NCBI GenBank assembly: GCA_036897485.1
Contig: JAYMTF010000233.1
Location: 1-43,686 of the forward strand
Direction: 5' to 3'
Source of the DNA: Pelargonium nanum
Lineage: Eukaryota; Streptophyta; Magnoliopsida; Geraniales; Geraniaceae
Length of the DNA: 43,686 bases
The notes under the pieces are model-generated. The model saw only the letters and a program-made list of their open reading frames with translations, did no database searches and had not been told where the DNA came from. Numbering within the stretch: the first letter of the stretch is position 1; each line of letters opens with the position of its first letter. Made by a program: the position numbers and the translations under genes. Shown here in pieces: positions 35,211 through 43,686 of the stretch.

Positions 35211-35441
35211 ACACACTTAAGGATATAAATGCAACAGCAACAAATCATTTCTCAATCACATTAAGGTCAATTCTCTAACAAAACTCAAAAGTGAGCCTGA
35301 GTATGGCCTAAAACATCTCTTATTCTCTACTTATAGCAAAGCACCTAGCACAAAGCACAAAGACAATGCAACCCATCATCAAGAAACAACACAAAGCTCA
35401 CACAAAATGCAACAGTTTCTCATGAACAGACAAAGCAACAC

Positions 35442-36068
35442 TTACTCAATATCATAGCCTTTCTCTTGCAGCTCCGAGATCACCTCATTCCTCATCCGAA
35501 ACCACATCTTCTGAACTTCCTGCTCGAACTTCTCGTTCTTCAAACCCATCCCGTAATCGTCTGTCTCGATGATCCCTTTCGGCCCAATTTTCGTGCCAAT
35601 CGCGCCTCCCTTGGAAATGAACTCATCCATTGCCTCTTTATCGCCCGGGTATGGATAATCTATTCGCTCATAGAGGTGAGCTAGCTCCTTCTCTTCCTTG
35701 GGCTTAGGCATCAATGTCCACCAACCCAGAGGTGATGTTTCATTGTACACCCACGCAGCTCCAAATATTGCGTATGTGCATAGCAAGCCCCTGGTTATGT
35801 TCTTCCAAAAAAACATATCTTCTTTTCCGAGTCCAATTTTCGATAGAAACTTCTGGACTTCGAAGCCTGAAAATCAAAGAGCCACTTTACTGTAAACAAA
35901 CGATTGAAAGAAAAGCAAGTTTTTGTTTCAGACATTTCGTCGAACAGGTGGTGTGCAACTTCTTTGAAAACCAACAAAAACTCACAGAAAATGGAAATGG
36001 TTTGTCTCGCGGAATTGGGTTTTTGATTTTTTACCTGTTTTGGCATTTTGGTATTTCTTCCGAACCAT
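35442..36068 (-). CDS. Small single-pass membrane protein, plant-conserved type, function unknown
   Basis: Two exons, 36035-36068 and 35442-35866 in transcription order; 152 aa. The first exon is only 34 nt and codes MVRKKYQNAKTG with the last codon split by the intron. A hydrophobic segment about residues 37-52 (LLCTYAIFGAAWVY) is preceded by basic residues and followed by NETSPLGWWTL. The rest is soluble and charged: PKPKEEKELAHLYER, a DYPYPGDKEAMDEF stretch, GGAIGTKIGPKG, and a C-terminal helix rich in Glu/Lys. The layout (short N-terminal tail, one membrane helix, C-terminal soluble domain) suggests an organelle inner-membrane or ER protein; mitochondria are a guess. I do not recognise a named family. 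The GT-AG splice, intact frame and codon quality make the gene itself credible. Confidence 0.8.
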
Positions 36069-36885
36069 CGATGATCCGATGATTGTGAACTTGGTTCGTC
36101 AGTTTCTGAGCTTACAGTTTCGTCGTCTCTTTCTCCAGAGCAGAAACCAAATTGCCGAAACGCTACCAATTAATGACTAAACTAAAACGCGAAGCGACAG
36201 GTCGCTTTATCTCTAAGGGCAAATCCGTCAATTTCTCCTTTCCGAAAATGTTGTTTCCTCCTGTACCACTCGTTCCATACGACTTGTCGTTTAAACCATT
36301 TCAGAGAAACTCACAAATAACAGGATAATTCATATTTCTTTTGCGAGTTGAATGTGTGTTGTTGCACGATACAAAACGAACACGACAAGTTGTTCACGCA
36401 AACTAAATAGTTTGTGTTGATATGACACGATACAATTGATACAAACACGATCAACCACATTTTGCTTTATAAGACCAACATGCTTGAAACGACCCGACCC
36501 AACATGTTGAGCACGTTTTTAGGATTATGTTATAAGTATACTTCTAAGTTTGTGTTTTGTGCTTGCGTGTTTTGGAGATCCAATACTCCAACACGAACAA
36601 CACAATTACAAAATGTGAAACCAAATATACTAATTTCAGGTTATGTGTAGTGTTACGACACGAATAGCACGCACACATTGTTTCTCTGATACTAAGTAAT
36701 TTATATACACCAGTGATGAATGCAAGAAACAGGGAATGACTTTATTCAAGCAACACTTCACTTTCATTTCAACATTTCTTACACATCAAGAGCACAAGAG
36801 ACCTGTAACAATTGACCATATATCATTTACACAGCAGCTGAGATCAAACAAGTACATACAAGAATCATCAATTACGCGAAACCCG
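36069..36885. other. Gap between the small membrane protein and PTR genes
   Basis: No gene. The first ~200 bases are the leader and promoter of the small gene (minus strand). The rest is largely the third CGTGT-rich repeat copy, then the 3' UTR of the peptide transporter gene. Confidence 0.6.
36330..36670 (-). repeat. CGTGT-rich dispersed repeat, copy 3 (inverted, longest)
   Basis: On the minus strand near 36619-36590 it reads CACATTTTGTAATTGTGTTG then TTCGTGTTGG, matching copies 1 and 2. Further words such as AACGAACACGACAAG, GACACGATACAA and ACGACACGAATAGCACG fill the interval. The copy is longer than the others and contains CGACCCGACCC, hinting at a non-autonomous element. Ends not defined. 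Confidence 0.6.
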
Positions 36886-39800
36886 TCATTTCTTCGCAGC
36901 TTGATGAAGAGTTCCCACCGGCTTTTTATACGTATACCACTTCGCGACGAAGAGAAAAGCTCCCAAGTTGAGCACACTAAGCACAGCCAGTAGCCAAAAG
37001 AAGTTCTGGAGAGCCCCTCTGTTCAAATTATCAGGTATCCAACCTTGCCTCCCATTTTTGGCACTGATATCAGTAACGATCGTCACGAGCAACGAGCTCA
37101 AGTAGTTCCCTAGCGCGACAGTAGTGAGCGAGAGGGCCGAGCACAAACTTCTCATAGCATCCGGAGCTTGCTCGTAGAAAAACTCCAATTGTCCAATGAA
37201 TGTGAAAACTTCTGCACAACCTATAAGGAAGTACTGAGGAACTTGCCAAAAAATCGACATTGGCATTTGCTCGAGATCATAGTAGTTGTGCCTTTTGACA
37301 ATCCCGAGCCTCACAACTTCTAATAGTCCCGCAGATAACATGGCGAAGATGGATATGAATAGGCCAATGCCCATTCTTTGGAGCTGAGTTAGGCCATTCT
37401 TGTGCCCGGTGAGTTTTCTCGCAAATGGGACGATGATTCTGTCGTAGATTGGGACCCAGAAGAGGACACTGAGAGTGTCGAAAATGGAGAGCGAGGCTGC
37501 TGGGATCTCGAAGCTTGACGGGTGCAAACGGGCATCCATTTTTTCTCCTTGTAAAGTGAATAATGTGCCCATTTGGCCATACACAGCAGAGAAGATTATG
37601 CCAGTGGCCCATATGGGAAGCAATCTTATGATGGCTTTGAGCTCTTCAACTTGTGTCACAGTGCATAGCCTCCATGGGTTCACTGAGTCCTTCAAGTGAT
37701 CTGATTGTGTCTCCACTGATGCTTTGTCAAAGAAACTGAAGTTTACATGAGTTAGAAACTAATAAAAATCACAGCATTGATTGTACTTTTTGTTTGTATC
37801 ATCTATAATGAGCTGTAAGGAGATGGTTTAGACTATAAGGAGTTGTTTCAAAGACGTTGAGTTTTGGAAAATAGTTTCTCATAATATGTTCAATGTTATG
37901 TAATTTAAACTACTATAACAGACCAAACTCGCTCCAACTCATCGACAAATCAAGTAAACCTCATCAGCAAAAACATCTAACATTTCACAATTCACTATAA
38001 CATAATGGAATTGATATCTTATTGACAAATCTGGTCGACAAAAATTGCATTTTATGAAGACAATAAAGTCTCCTTCTTAAAGGAGACCAAAAATCCTACA
38101 AGAGGCATTGAGCTCCTGCATAGTTCTTTATCAAGTTTTGCTTATGTGACACTTACATTATAAAGACATTGTTGTTACCAAACAATCACATATAGACTTA
38201 TAGTTGAGACACTAACCTTAAATCTTTTGTGTGATCAAGCTTGCGGCTTCCTTTGATGACAGACTCTTCATCAGTTGTCTCGTACAAAAGAGACTTGTCA
38301 GCAGGGACTTTAACCCGATACTTCTTGAAGGACGCAACGACCACTTGACACAGGCGAGTCAGAGGGCTCCCTGCCGGCTTCTGGTTCCTATACAATCGAG
38401 TACCCGAAAAGAAACTCACTACAGCAATAGCCATGCACACTGCAGGAATGCCAAAACCCCATCCCCATCCCACATTTTCTTGTACCCATACCAGCACAGA
38501 ACTAGCAATGAGAGCACCGATATTGATGGAGAAGTAGAACCAATTGAAGAAGGAGCTCTTGTGTTTCTTCTCAACATCATCTGCATCATCAAACTGGTCT
38601 GCTCCATAGGACGAGACACAAGGTTTAATACCTCCGGTGCCCAATGCTATCAGGTAAAGAGCTACAAAACACACTGCACTTTGTGCATCTGTTGCATGGC
38701 AATTATCTTTCCCATAACATGTTGGTTTTAGGCCAGAAACTGATGCTGACATTGTCAGCAATGCCATCCCCTGCATGAAAAAATTGACATCTTTCATCGA
38801 ATTGCAAGAAGTCACGAATGAGAGTGGAAATAGTGTAAATTGACTATAAAAATGTCTAGACAATCAGTGAAGAAGTTATTAAATAAAAAATCATTGAAAA
38901 CTGATCTCGACAAACATTGAAATGATGACCTAAACAATATCATTTGTGCACTTAGGTGTTCCCTTAATACAAAGGAACATCTTGGTACATGTTCTTATAT
39001 TCTACAAGTGGGAGTAGATATGTTGTACATAAACAGTGAAGAAAAAATGTCTAGACGAACATTGAAAACTGATCTCGACAAACATTGAAATGATAACTTA
39101 AACAATGTCATTTGTGCACTTATTGAACATTAAACTTTGTGCACCTAAGCGCTCCCTTGAAACAAAGGAAAATCTCGGTATATGTTCTTATGTTCAGCCT
39201 ATGAGAGTAGATATGTTGTAGATAAACAATGAAGAAGTTAAAACGAGAAAAATGTTTAGACAAGTATTGAAAAACGATCTCGAGAAACATTGGAATGATA
39301 ACTTAAACAGTGTCATTTGTGCACTAATTGAACATCAAACTTTGAGCACCTAGGTGTACCCTTAATCAAAGGAAAGTCTTGATATATGTTCTGACAAGTA
39401 AGAGTAGATATGTTAAAGACTATTGTTAAGCAACTAAGGACATTGGTCCTAGCCACCTAGGAGGCTCCTTAAAACTAAACCATTTTTCAGAAATCTGCAA
39501 TTAGATATGTTGATGGTGGACCAAAACAAAACAAAACAAAACAAAACTTACAATAACATAGATGATTGAAAAGCAAGCAATTGTCCAATATCTTCCCAGA
39601 TAGGCATCAGCAAGAAAGGCTCCAATCAATGGTGTGATGTAGCAAGTCCCAGACCAATCACTGACATTCTTGCTAGCTGTGGCACTATGCTGGTTGAGCT
39701 GGTTTTTGAAATAAAGGACCAAATTGGAACTCATTCCATAGTAGGCCAATCTCTCACAACACTCATTTCCTGCACATAAAAGATAAAACCAATCAGCATC

Positions 39801-39957
39801 TTTTGAGCAAGACTAGATTGTGTGAGATGGGTCAATGTTTTCAAGTACCTAAAATATAAGGGCAGGCCTTCCAGGTTCCAGTTTCCTTTTTATTTGCTGG
39901 GTTCCCACAATAATCTACAGTTCCATCTTGAGTATAGTTATCTTCTTCCTCTGCCAT
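36886..39957 (-). CDS. NPF8.1: Di/tripeptide transporter, NPF8 (PTR1-like)
   Basis: Four exons, transcription order: 39849-39957, 39552-39769, 38217-38770, 36886-37735; 576 aa, frame intact. NRT1/PTR (POT) family, about 12 membrane helices with a central loop. The proton-coupling motif ExxER is E39-C-C-E42-R43 inside [31 protein letters not shown] is the PTR signature 1 region, and [19 protein letters not shown] follows. [15 protein letters not shown] is PTR signature 2. The C-terminal half has [20 protein letters not shown] and [12 protein letters not shown]. The N-terminus [20 protein letters not shown] closely follows Arabidopsis PTR1. PTR1 and PTR5 (NPF8.1/8.2) carry dipeptides into cells at the plasma membrane. 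Orthology within NPF8 is not resolved. The second intron (38771-39551) carries a three-copy tandem repeat. Confidence 0.95.
38853..39420. repeat. Three-copy tandem repeat, about 200 bp unit
   Basis: Units start at 38853, 39048 and 39253 with TGTCTAGAC, TGTCTAGAC and TGTTTAGAC. Each continues with GATCTCGA(C/G)AAACATTG, AATGAT(G/A)AC(C/T)TAAACA, TCATTTGTGCAC, a GGTGTTCCCTTAA-like stretch, AAAGGAA and AGAGTAGATATGTT. It lies entirely inside the second intron of the peptide transporter gene. Units 2 and 3 share an extra segment (ATTGAACAT(T/C)AAACTTTG) absent from unit 1. Confidence 0.9.
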
Positions 39958-40008
39958 GGTTTTACAGAAACTTTGTGTCTGCTTGGTTCAATTCAACTCT
40001 GAGATTTG

Positions 40009-40247
40009 CTGAATAAAAAACCCAATATTATGCAAGTTAGATTCACACAAAAATACACTCAGAACCCTTATTTAACACATTCCTGTGCAGATCTTGGAGT
40101 TTTTTAGGGAAAGAAAAACCAGTTTGAGAGCTTATTTTTATATTATTTTATTTCATTTTGAACAGTTCTTTCAAACTTTTCCAAGGTCCAAACAAAAGCA
40201 AAACAAAACAAAGAAAAAAAACATGTGTAAAAGTGTAAAGCACTAAC
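40009..40247 (-). other. Predicted 5' UTR intron of the peptide transporter gene
   Basis: On the minus strand donor AAG|GTTAGTG is at 40248/40247, the same unusual GTTAGT donor as the third coding exon. The acceptor TTTTTTATTCAG ends at 40009. The leader exon downstream is 39958-40008. Confidence 0.55.
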
Positions 40248-40259
40248 CTTATCTTGACA

Positions 40260-42690
40260 AACTGGAAGTGGTCAGAGAGATTTGGGACTCCATTGAAGAA
40301 CTCTAAGCTTGGTTCAAATTAGGAGCATGGCTTTTAGCAACTCTGTTCTCTGTGTCTATACTTTTGTGAGATGAAAATGGTAAAGAAGGTATTGGCAATC
40401 TTTTTAGATATATATGGAGAACGTTTAGTTCAAGTAACTACTCATTGCTAGCTAGCTAGCTGGTGCTTTAAATTATTTTTTATTTGACAAAAATGCTGTA
40501 TATTAAATTGTGTTTGACTGTGGAGCAAATTATGATTAATTAGATATATTCATTACTCGTCTTTTATAAACAGACGACTTGTTTGAGTTGTCTACTTTAA
40601 ATGTTTAAAAAATTTGTTGTTTGCATATTTAGATCAACTAACAGTTGGTCGACTTTTTAGATTATACATATATTAAGAATAAAAGAGAGATTTACCGTTA
40701 TATCATTTGCGTCTACTAATAGTAGTTCGACTCAAAATCACTTGTATTTGATATGGGTCGATCTACTGTTAGTAAACGTAGATAATATATAGGTAAATCT
40801 CACTTTTATTCTTAATATATAGTTTGATGTAGCTCGTACGTTAAGATGACGACTATAAGTTGTTCAACAGTCAAACATCAACAAACGGTTTTGTTTGTAG
40901 ACGTTTCTATGTGGTGGCTGCTACAAGAGGTAAGTTAGAGCAAACAAACAAATAAAAAATCATTGACTTCGTAATATGGAACTCACTAATTAATGGTCAT
41001 TAACATCTAATCTTCTTTATTGTGGGTTTGGCTCTTTAGGTTCAATGTGTGGACTAAAGTGTGAACATGTTTGTAGAGTGTGACTATGGTGATGTCTCCA
41101 TTATTGACATGGAAGTGTGAACAATAGCACAGGCCTTGAAGACTTGAAGTCTTCTTGTTAAAGAGAGAGACAAGCAAGCCCTCACTATCTTAGACTTCTC
41201 AATACAGCCTGCCAACCAAATTTTGTAGCTTCAAAACATAAGTTCACATAGTTTTCCTTTTTACTACTTGCTTTATTTTGATTGTTGTGTTTTATTTGAC
41301 CACTCCACACCCAGTGATTGCTATTATATCTGGTTTAAAATGAAGGACTGCTATTTAAAAAAAAATCTAAAATAAGTTCATTTTATAAAAAATAATTACG
41401 ATAGTTAAACATGACTAACTCCAACTCAAAAGTTTAAGTTCATAGGTGTAGAGTTCAACTATTATATCAAGTGACAACAAATTTTATACTTGATTTTCTC
41501 CAACTAAAAAATTTAAATTGATAGATGTGAAATTCTTTTTACTCTCTCACACGTGCAGATGTGCAGACTATTTAAAAGAACAAAACCTACACGTAAATCA
41601 AAAAGGAAAGTAATTATGGCAGACATCCTACATGTGAGTCAAAAAGGAAGGTAACTATCGCATACGCTCGAAAGTTTTAGTTGATAGTATTTCGTCATGC
41701 GATTCTTTTACTCCCATCATGTGATGCACGATGAGAAATAATAAGATCCTTTAAATAGTCAGAAAAGAAAGTAAGACAAACAGATCACTGAATTCAAACA
41801 AAATTAAGTTGATAGCGACGAAATAAGCATTTACTCGAAGTGAAATTCCTAAAACAATGACAAAGGAACAAAAGAGAGTATTTAAAATGGGCACACATCT
41901 CAATGTGTAAGTGAGATATAGCAGCTTCCAAGATGGTGGGTAGTCAACTGGTATGGTATCATTCTACTCATTTGACTGCAAATATGTTTTAAATGTCTTC
42001 AATATTTGCTTGAGCCTATCTACACCTAATAAAATAATTGAGTTGGTAATGCACAAGTCGTCACTACACATGCATGTTGAATTCTATCATCATTTCTATT
42101 TGTAATGTGAACTTAGGGCTTGTTTGGTAACACTATCAAAAGCCAAAAGCAGCTTTAAAATGACTTCTAAAAGCAGTAATATTTGCTAAAACAAGTTTGT
42201 AGAAGCCAACAAAAGTGTTTTTGTGTTCTAAAGTAAAAGCAAACAAAATTTTAATTTCTATTTTCCCACACACGAATGTTATAAGTAAAATGATCAAAAT
42301 GTATATGCGTATAAATATTTATATATAAGAACAAAAAATTGCTATGTAACTATGTTAAACATGATTTCAAATTCAGTCTCCACTGAATTCTTTAAATAAA
42401 ATAAAATCAGTCCAGTCCGAGTTTGGGCTTAGTTATTGAGAAATTAAATGAAAAGTGATTGGACCTAGAAGCAAGTGGCGCGTATAGATAGTGGGCCTAA
42501 ATTGAACTTAACAGCCCAAACTCATATCAGAATGGGCCTAATGTCTCCTCCTCTTATTTCTCTGTTTACTAATTTCTTGGGCCTCTTATATTCAGCCCAT
42601 TACTTCTTGTTTTAATTGTTAAATTCATCTCTAATCCTAGCTTATATATTTTCCTTTTCCTTGTCAAGTGTGATAAGAAATTGATAAAAC
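40260..42690. other. Gene-free region upstream of the peptide transporter
   Basis: No gene found on either strand. It should contain the transporter promoter near 40260-40450. It holds the long hairpin at 40667-40821 (own entry). Near 42118 there is GGGCTTGTTTGGTAACAC, similar to one end of hAT-type elements, with no matching right end. The rest is unassigned AT-rich DNA. Confidence 0.55.
40667..40821. repeat. Long inverted repeat (hairpin) with ~70-bp arms
   Basis: The left arm, about 40667-40738, contains ATTAAGAATAAAAGAGAGAT, TTTGCGTCTACTAATAGTAG and TTCGACTCAAAATC. The right arm, about 40749-40821, when reversed reads ATTAAGAATAAAAGTGAGAT, then ...CTACGTTTACTAACAGTAG and ATCGACCCATATC. 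About 80% of positions pair, and the loop is about 10 bases. Fits a foldback MITE or a small-RNA-producing hairpin. Confidence 0.8.
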
Positions 42691-42691
42691 A

Positions 42692-43211
42692 CCTAATTTG
42701 GTCCCTAAATTTTTGTGTTTCGACCTAATTTGATTCTTGAACTTTTTTTAACCCTAAATAGTTTCTAAACCTTTAAATATTGACCCATTTTGACTTTTAA
42801 CTTTTAACATTAGCTCTAAGAACATTGACCATTTTGGATCAATATTTGAAAGTACAATAAGCATTTTGAGTCAAATAAAAGTTTAAGATCAAATTAAGTT
42901 GAAACACAAAAGTTATTAAATTAACCCAAGGGTAGTGGCGCAGTTGGCAACACAGGCTGCGTGAGTGGGAAGAGCGTTTTGCGTTCAATCCCCGCTCAAC
43001 ACACCCATGAGGAGAGGTGAATGCTTTAACTATGTACAGACCTCGAATGAGGGTTCGTCTGTGTGTGGTAAAACGGCTTAAAAATGTCAATTACCAGTGT
43101 GCGGGCCGCTCAGGATCTCCATGATATAAACCGAAAAAAAAAGTTATGAAATTATTTTAGATAAAAACGTTATGAACTTAAATGAGTTAAAAATTCAGGA
43201 ACTAAATCGAA
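42692..43211. repeat. Inverted-repeat element interrupted by a SINE
   Basis: Left arm 42711-42765 (TTTTGTGTTTCGACCTAATT, then TGATTCTTGAAC) pairs with right arm 42862-42913, which reversed reads TTTTGTGTTTCAACTTAATT then TGATCTTAAAC. Inner parts also pair (TTAAATATTGACCCATTTTG with TCAAATATTGATCCAAAATG). The outer word AATTTGGTCCCTAAAT at 42694 matches the reverse of GGAACTAAATCGAATT near 43198, beyond the SINE. A non-coding MITE-like element. Confidence 0.6.
42924..43138 (+). mobile_element. tRNA-derived SINE with target-site duplication
   Basis: Box A TGGCGCAGTTGG at 42936-42947 and box B GTTCAATCCCC at 42983-42993 have the spacing of a tRNA-type internal Pol III promoter. A ~150-base non-tRNA body follows and ends in an A-run at 43134-43142. 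Near-identical 16-bp target duplications flank it: AAAAGTTATTAAATTA (42908-42923) and AAAAGTTATGAAATTA (43139-43154). Strand is given by promoter and A-tail. No protein is coded. Confidence 0.85.
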
Positions 43212-43550
43212 TTTTCAACTCAAAATATTTGTGCAAGTTGTTGCGGTGGCACACATGAGTATCATCTGAATGTTGCTGTCCGACTCTTTGACTTTGAGGA
43301 AAGGCCAAGAATCTTTCCTTTAAAGGAAACAATTTGGCTCTGGCTTGCCTCTTCCCAATTTGCCTAAACCTGCCCATATTTTTCATTTATATATTCATAT
43401 ATTCTTCACCATTTTTATATAATTATATTTTAGTAACAACACAACACAACCACTTTCTCTTTCTCTACTCTACTCTACCCCCTCGGCTCATCAAAGGGTC
43501 AATGCTCACCACACATTTTTATATTACAACTTTTTTATTGTAATAATATG

Positions 43551-43686
43551 GGATAATTACACATATCATCCCTCAACTATACACATTTTAACTCTAGCTA
43601 TCCTCATGTATTGAAACTAACTACTGGCTACTCTGAAGTATGCCAAACTTCTATCCATCCAAAAATTCCGTTAAAGTTAACGGAAT
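43551..43686. repeat. Left half of a probable foldback element, cut by the window edge
   Basis: An AT-rich non-coding stretch ends in the 20-base palindrome TTCCGTTAAAGTTAACGGAA at 43666-43685 (9-bp arms). Such a palindrome could be the centre of a longer inverted-repeat element whose right half is outside the window. Confidence 0.4.

Larger units (their letters stand above)
33357..35441. other. Convergent 3' region after the DUF740 gene
   Basis: About 2.1 kb between convergent genes. The start should be the DUF740 3' UTR. The middle (34044-34613) has short frames with no family features. Two diverged copies of one segment lie at each end (separate entries), and a CGTGT-rich repeat copy lies near 35129. 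Confidence 0.55.

Noticed and set aside
42117-42290. Complete hAT-type MITE starting GGGCTTGTTTGGTAACAC
   Set aside because: Only one candidate end is visible; no inverted partner or 8-bp target duplication found nearby.
42924-43000. Functional tRNA gene
   Set aside because: Box A and box B are present, but no cloverleaf or acceptor stem pairs, and the unit ends in an A-tail with target duplication, so it is a SINE.
1-43686. Autonomous retrotransposon, viral insertion, CRISPR array or operon-like cluster
   Set aside because: No gag/pol/integrase frames or long terminal repeats beyond one short LINE relic, no regularly spaced direct repeats of CRISPR type, and the genes are ordinary unrelated plant genes.

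Overview
This is a gene-rich stretch of a eudicot plant nuclear genome. It is AT-rich, with short GT-AG introns, a plant-only gene set, AT-rich intergenic DNA with MITE- and SINE-type repeats, and no bacterial, organellar or viral genes. I rebuilt nine protein-coding genes exon by exon. Eight keep an open frame across every splice junction; one kinase gene carries an apparent 1-nt frame break.

Layout. (1) 238-4134 (+): MAC5-type CCCH/RRM splicing factor. (2) 5889-8181 (+): SR45a-type RRM/RS splicing regulator, with heat-shock-element-like motifs at its promoter. (3) 9296-15438 (-): cytosolic alpha-glucan phosphorylase (PHS2 type, 15 exons, 839 aa). (4) 17379-20503 (-): CRCK-type receptor-like cytoplasmic kinase, frame broken by one extra base near 18713. 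(5) 21381-24936 (-): plastid phosphate/anion transporter PHT4;3. (6) 26187-27697 (-): hotdog-fold acyl-CoA thioesterase. (7) 31626-33356 (+): intronless OCTOPUS/DUF740 family protein, preceded by a uORF whose stop overlaps the main start (ATGA). (8) 35442-36068 (-): small single-pass membrane protein of unknown function. (9) 36886-39957 (-): NPF8/PTR1-type di/tripeptide transporter. From 40.3 kb to the end I see no gene, only repeats.

How the genes relate. This is not a biosynthetic cluster. The clearest functional pair is the first two genes, both spliceosome-linked RNA-binding proteins in tandem. From memory, several pairs of these families are also neighbours on different Arabidopsis chromosomes: MAC5A with SR45a, MAC5B with a thioesterase, PHS2 with PHT4;3, CRCK2 with PHT4;4, and PHT4;2 with a DUF740 gene. 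The window therefore looks like a relatively unfractionated ancestral block whose duplicated descendants were differently thinned in Arabidopsis.

Non-genic structure: a Stowaway-like MITE with TA target duplication, a tRNA-derived SINE with a 16-bp target duplication inserted into an older inverted-repeat element, a ~70-bp-arm hairpin at 40.67-40.82 kb, a three-copy ~200-bp tandem repeat in a transporter intron, a ~130-bp dispersed repeat present in introns of three genes, a second dispersed family (three copies), a LINE remnant, and a duplicated segment downstream of the DUF740 gene. I found no wholly new multi-gene system. The items most worth a second look are the kinase frame break, the ATGA uORF, the hairpin, the shared intronic repeat and the conserved block.
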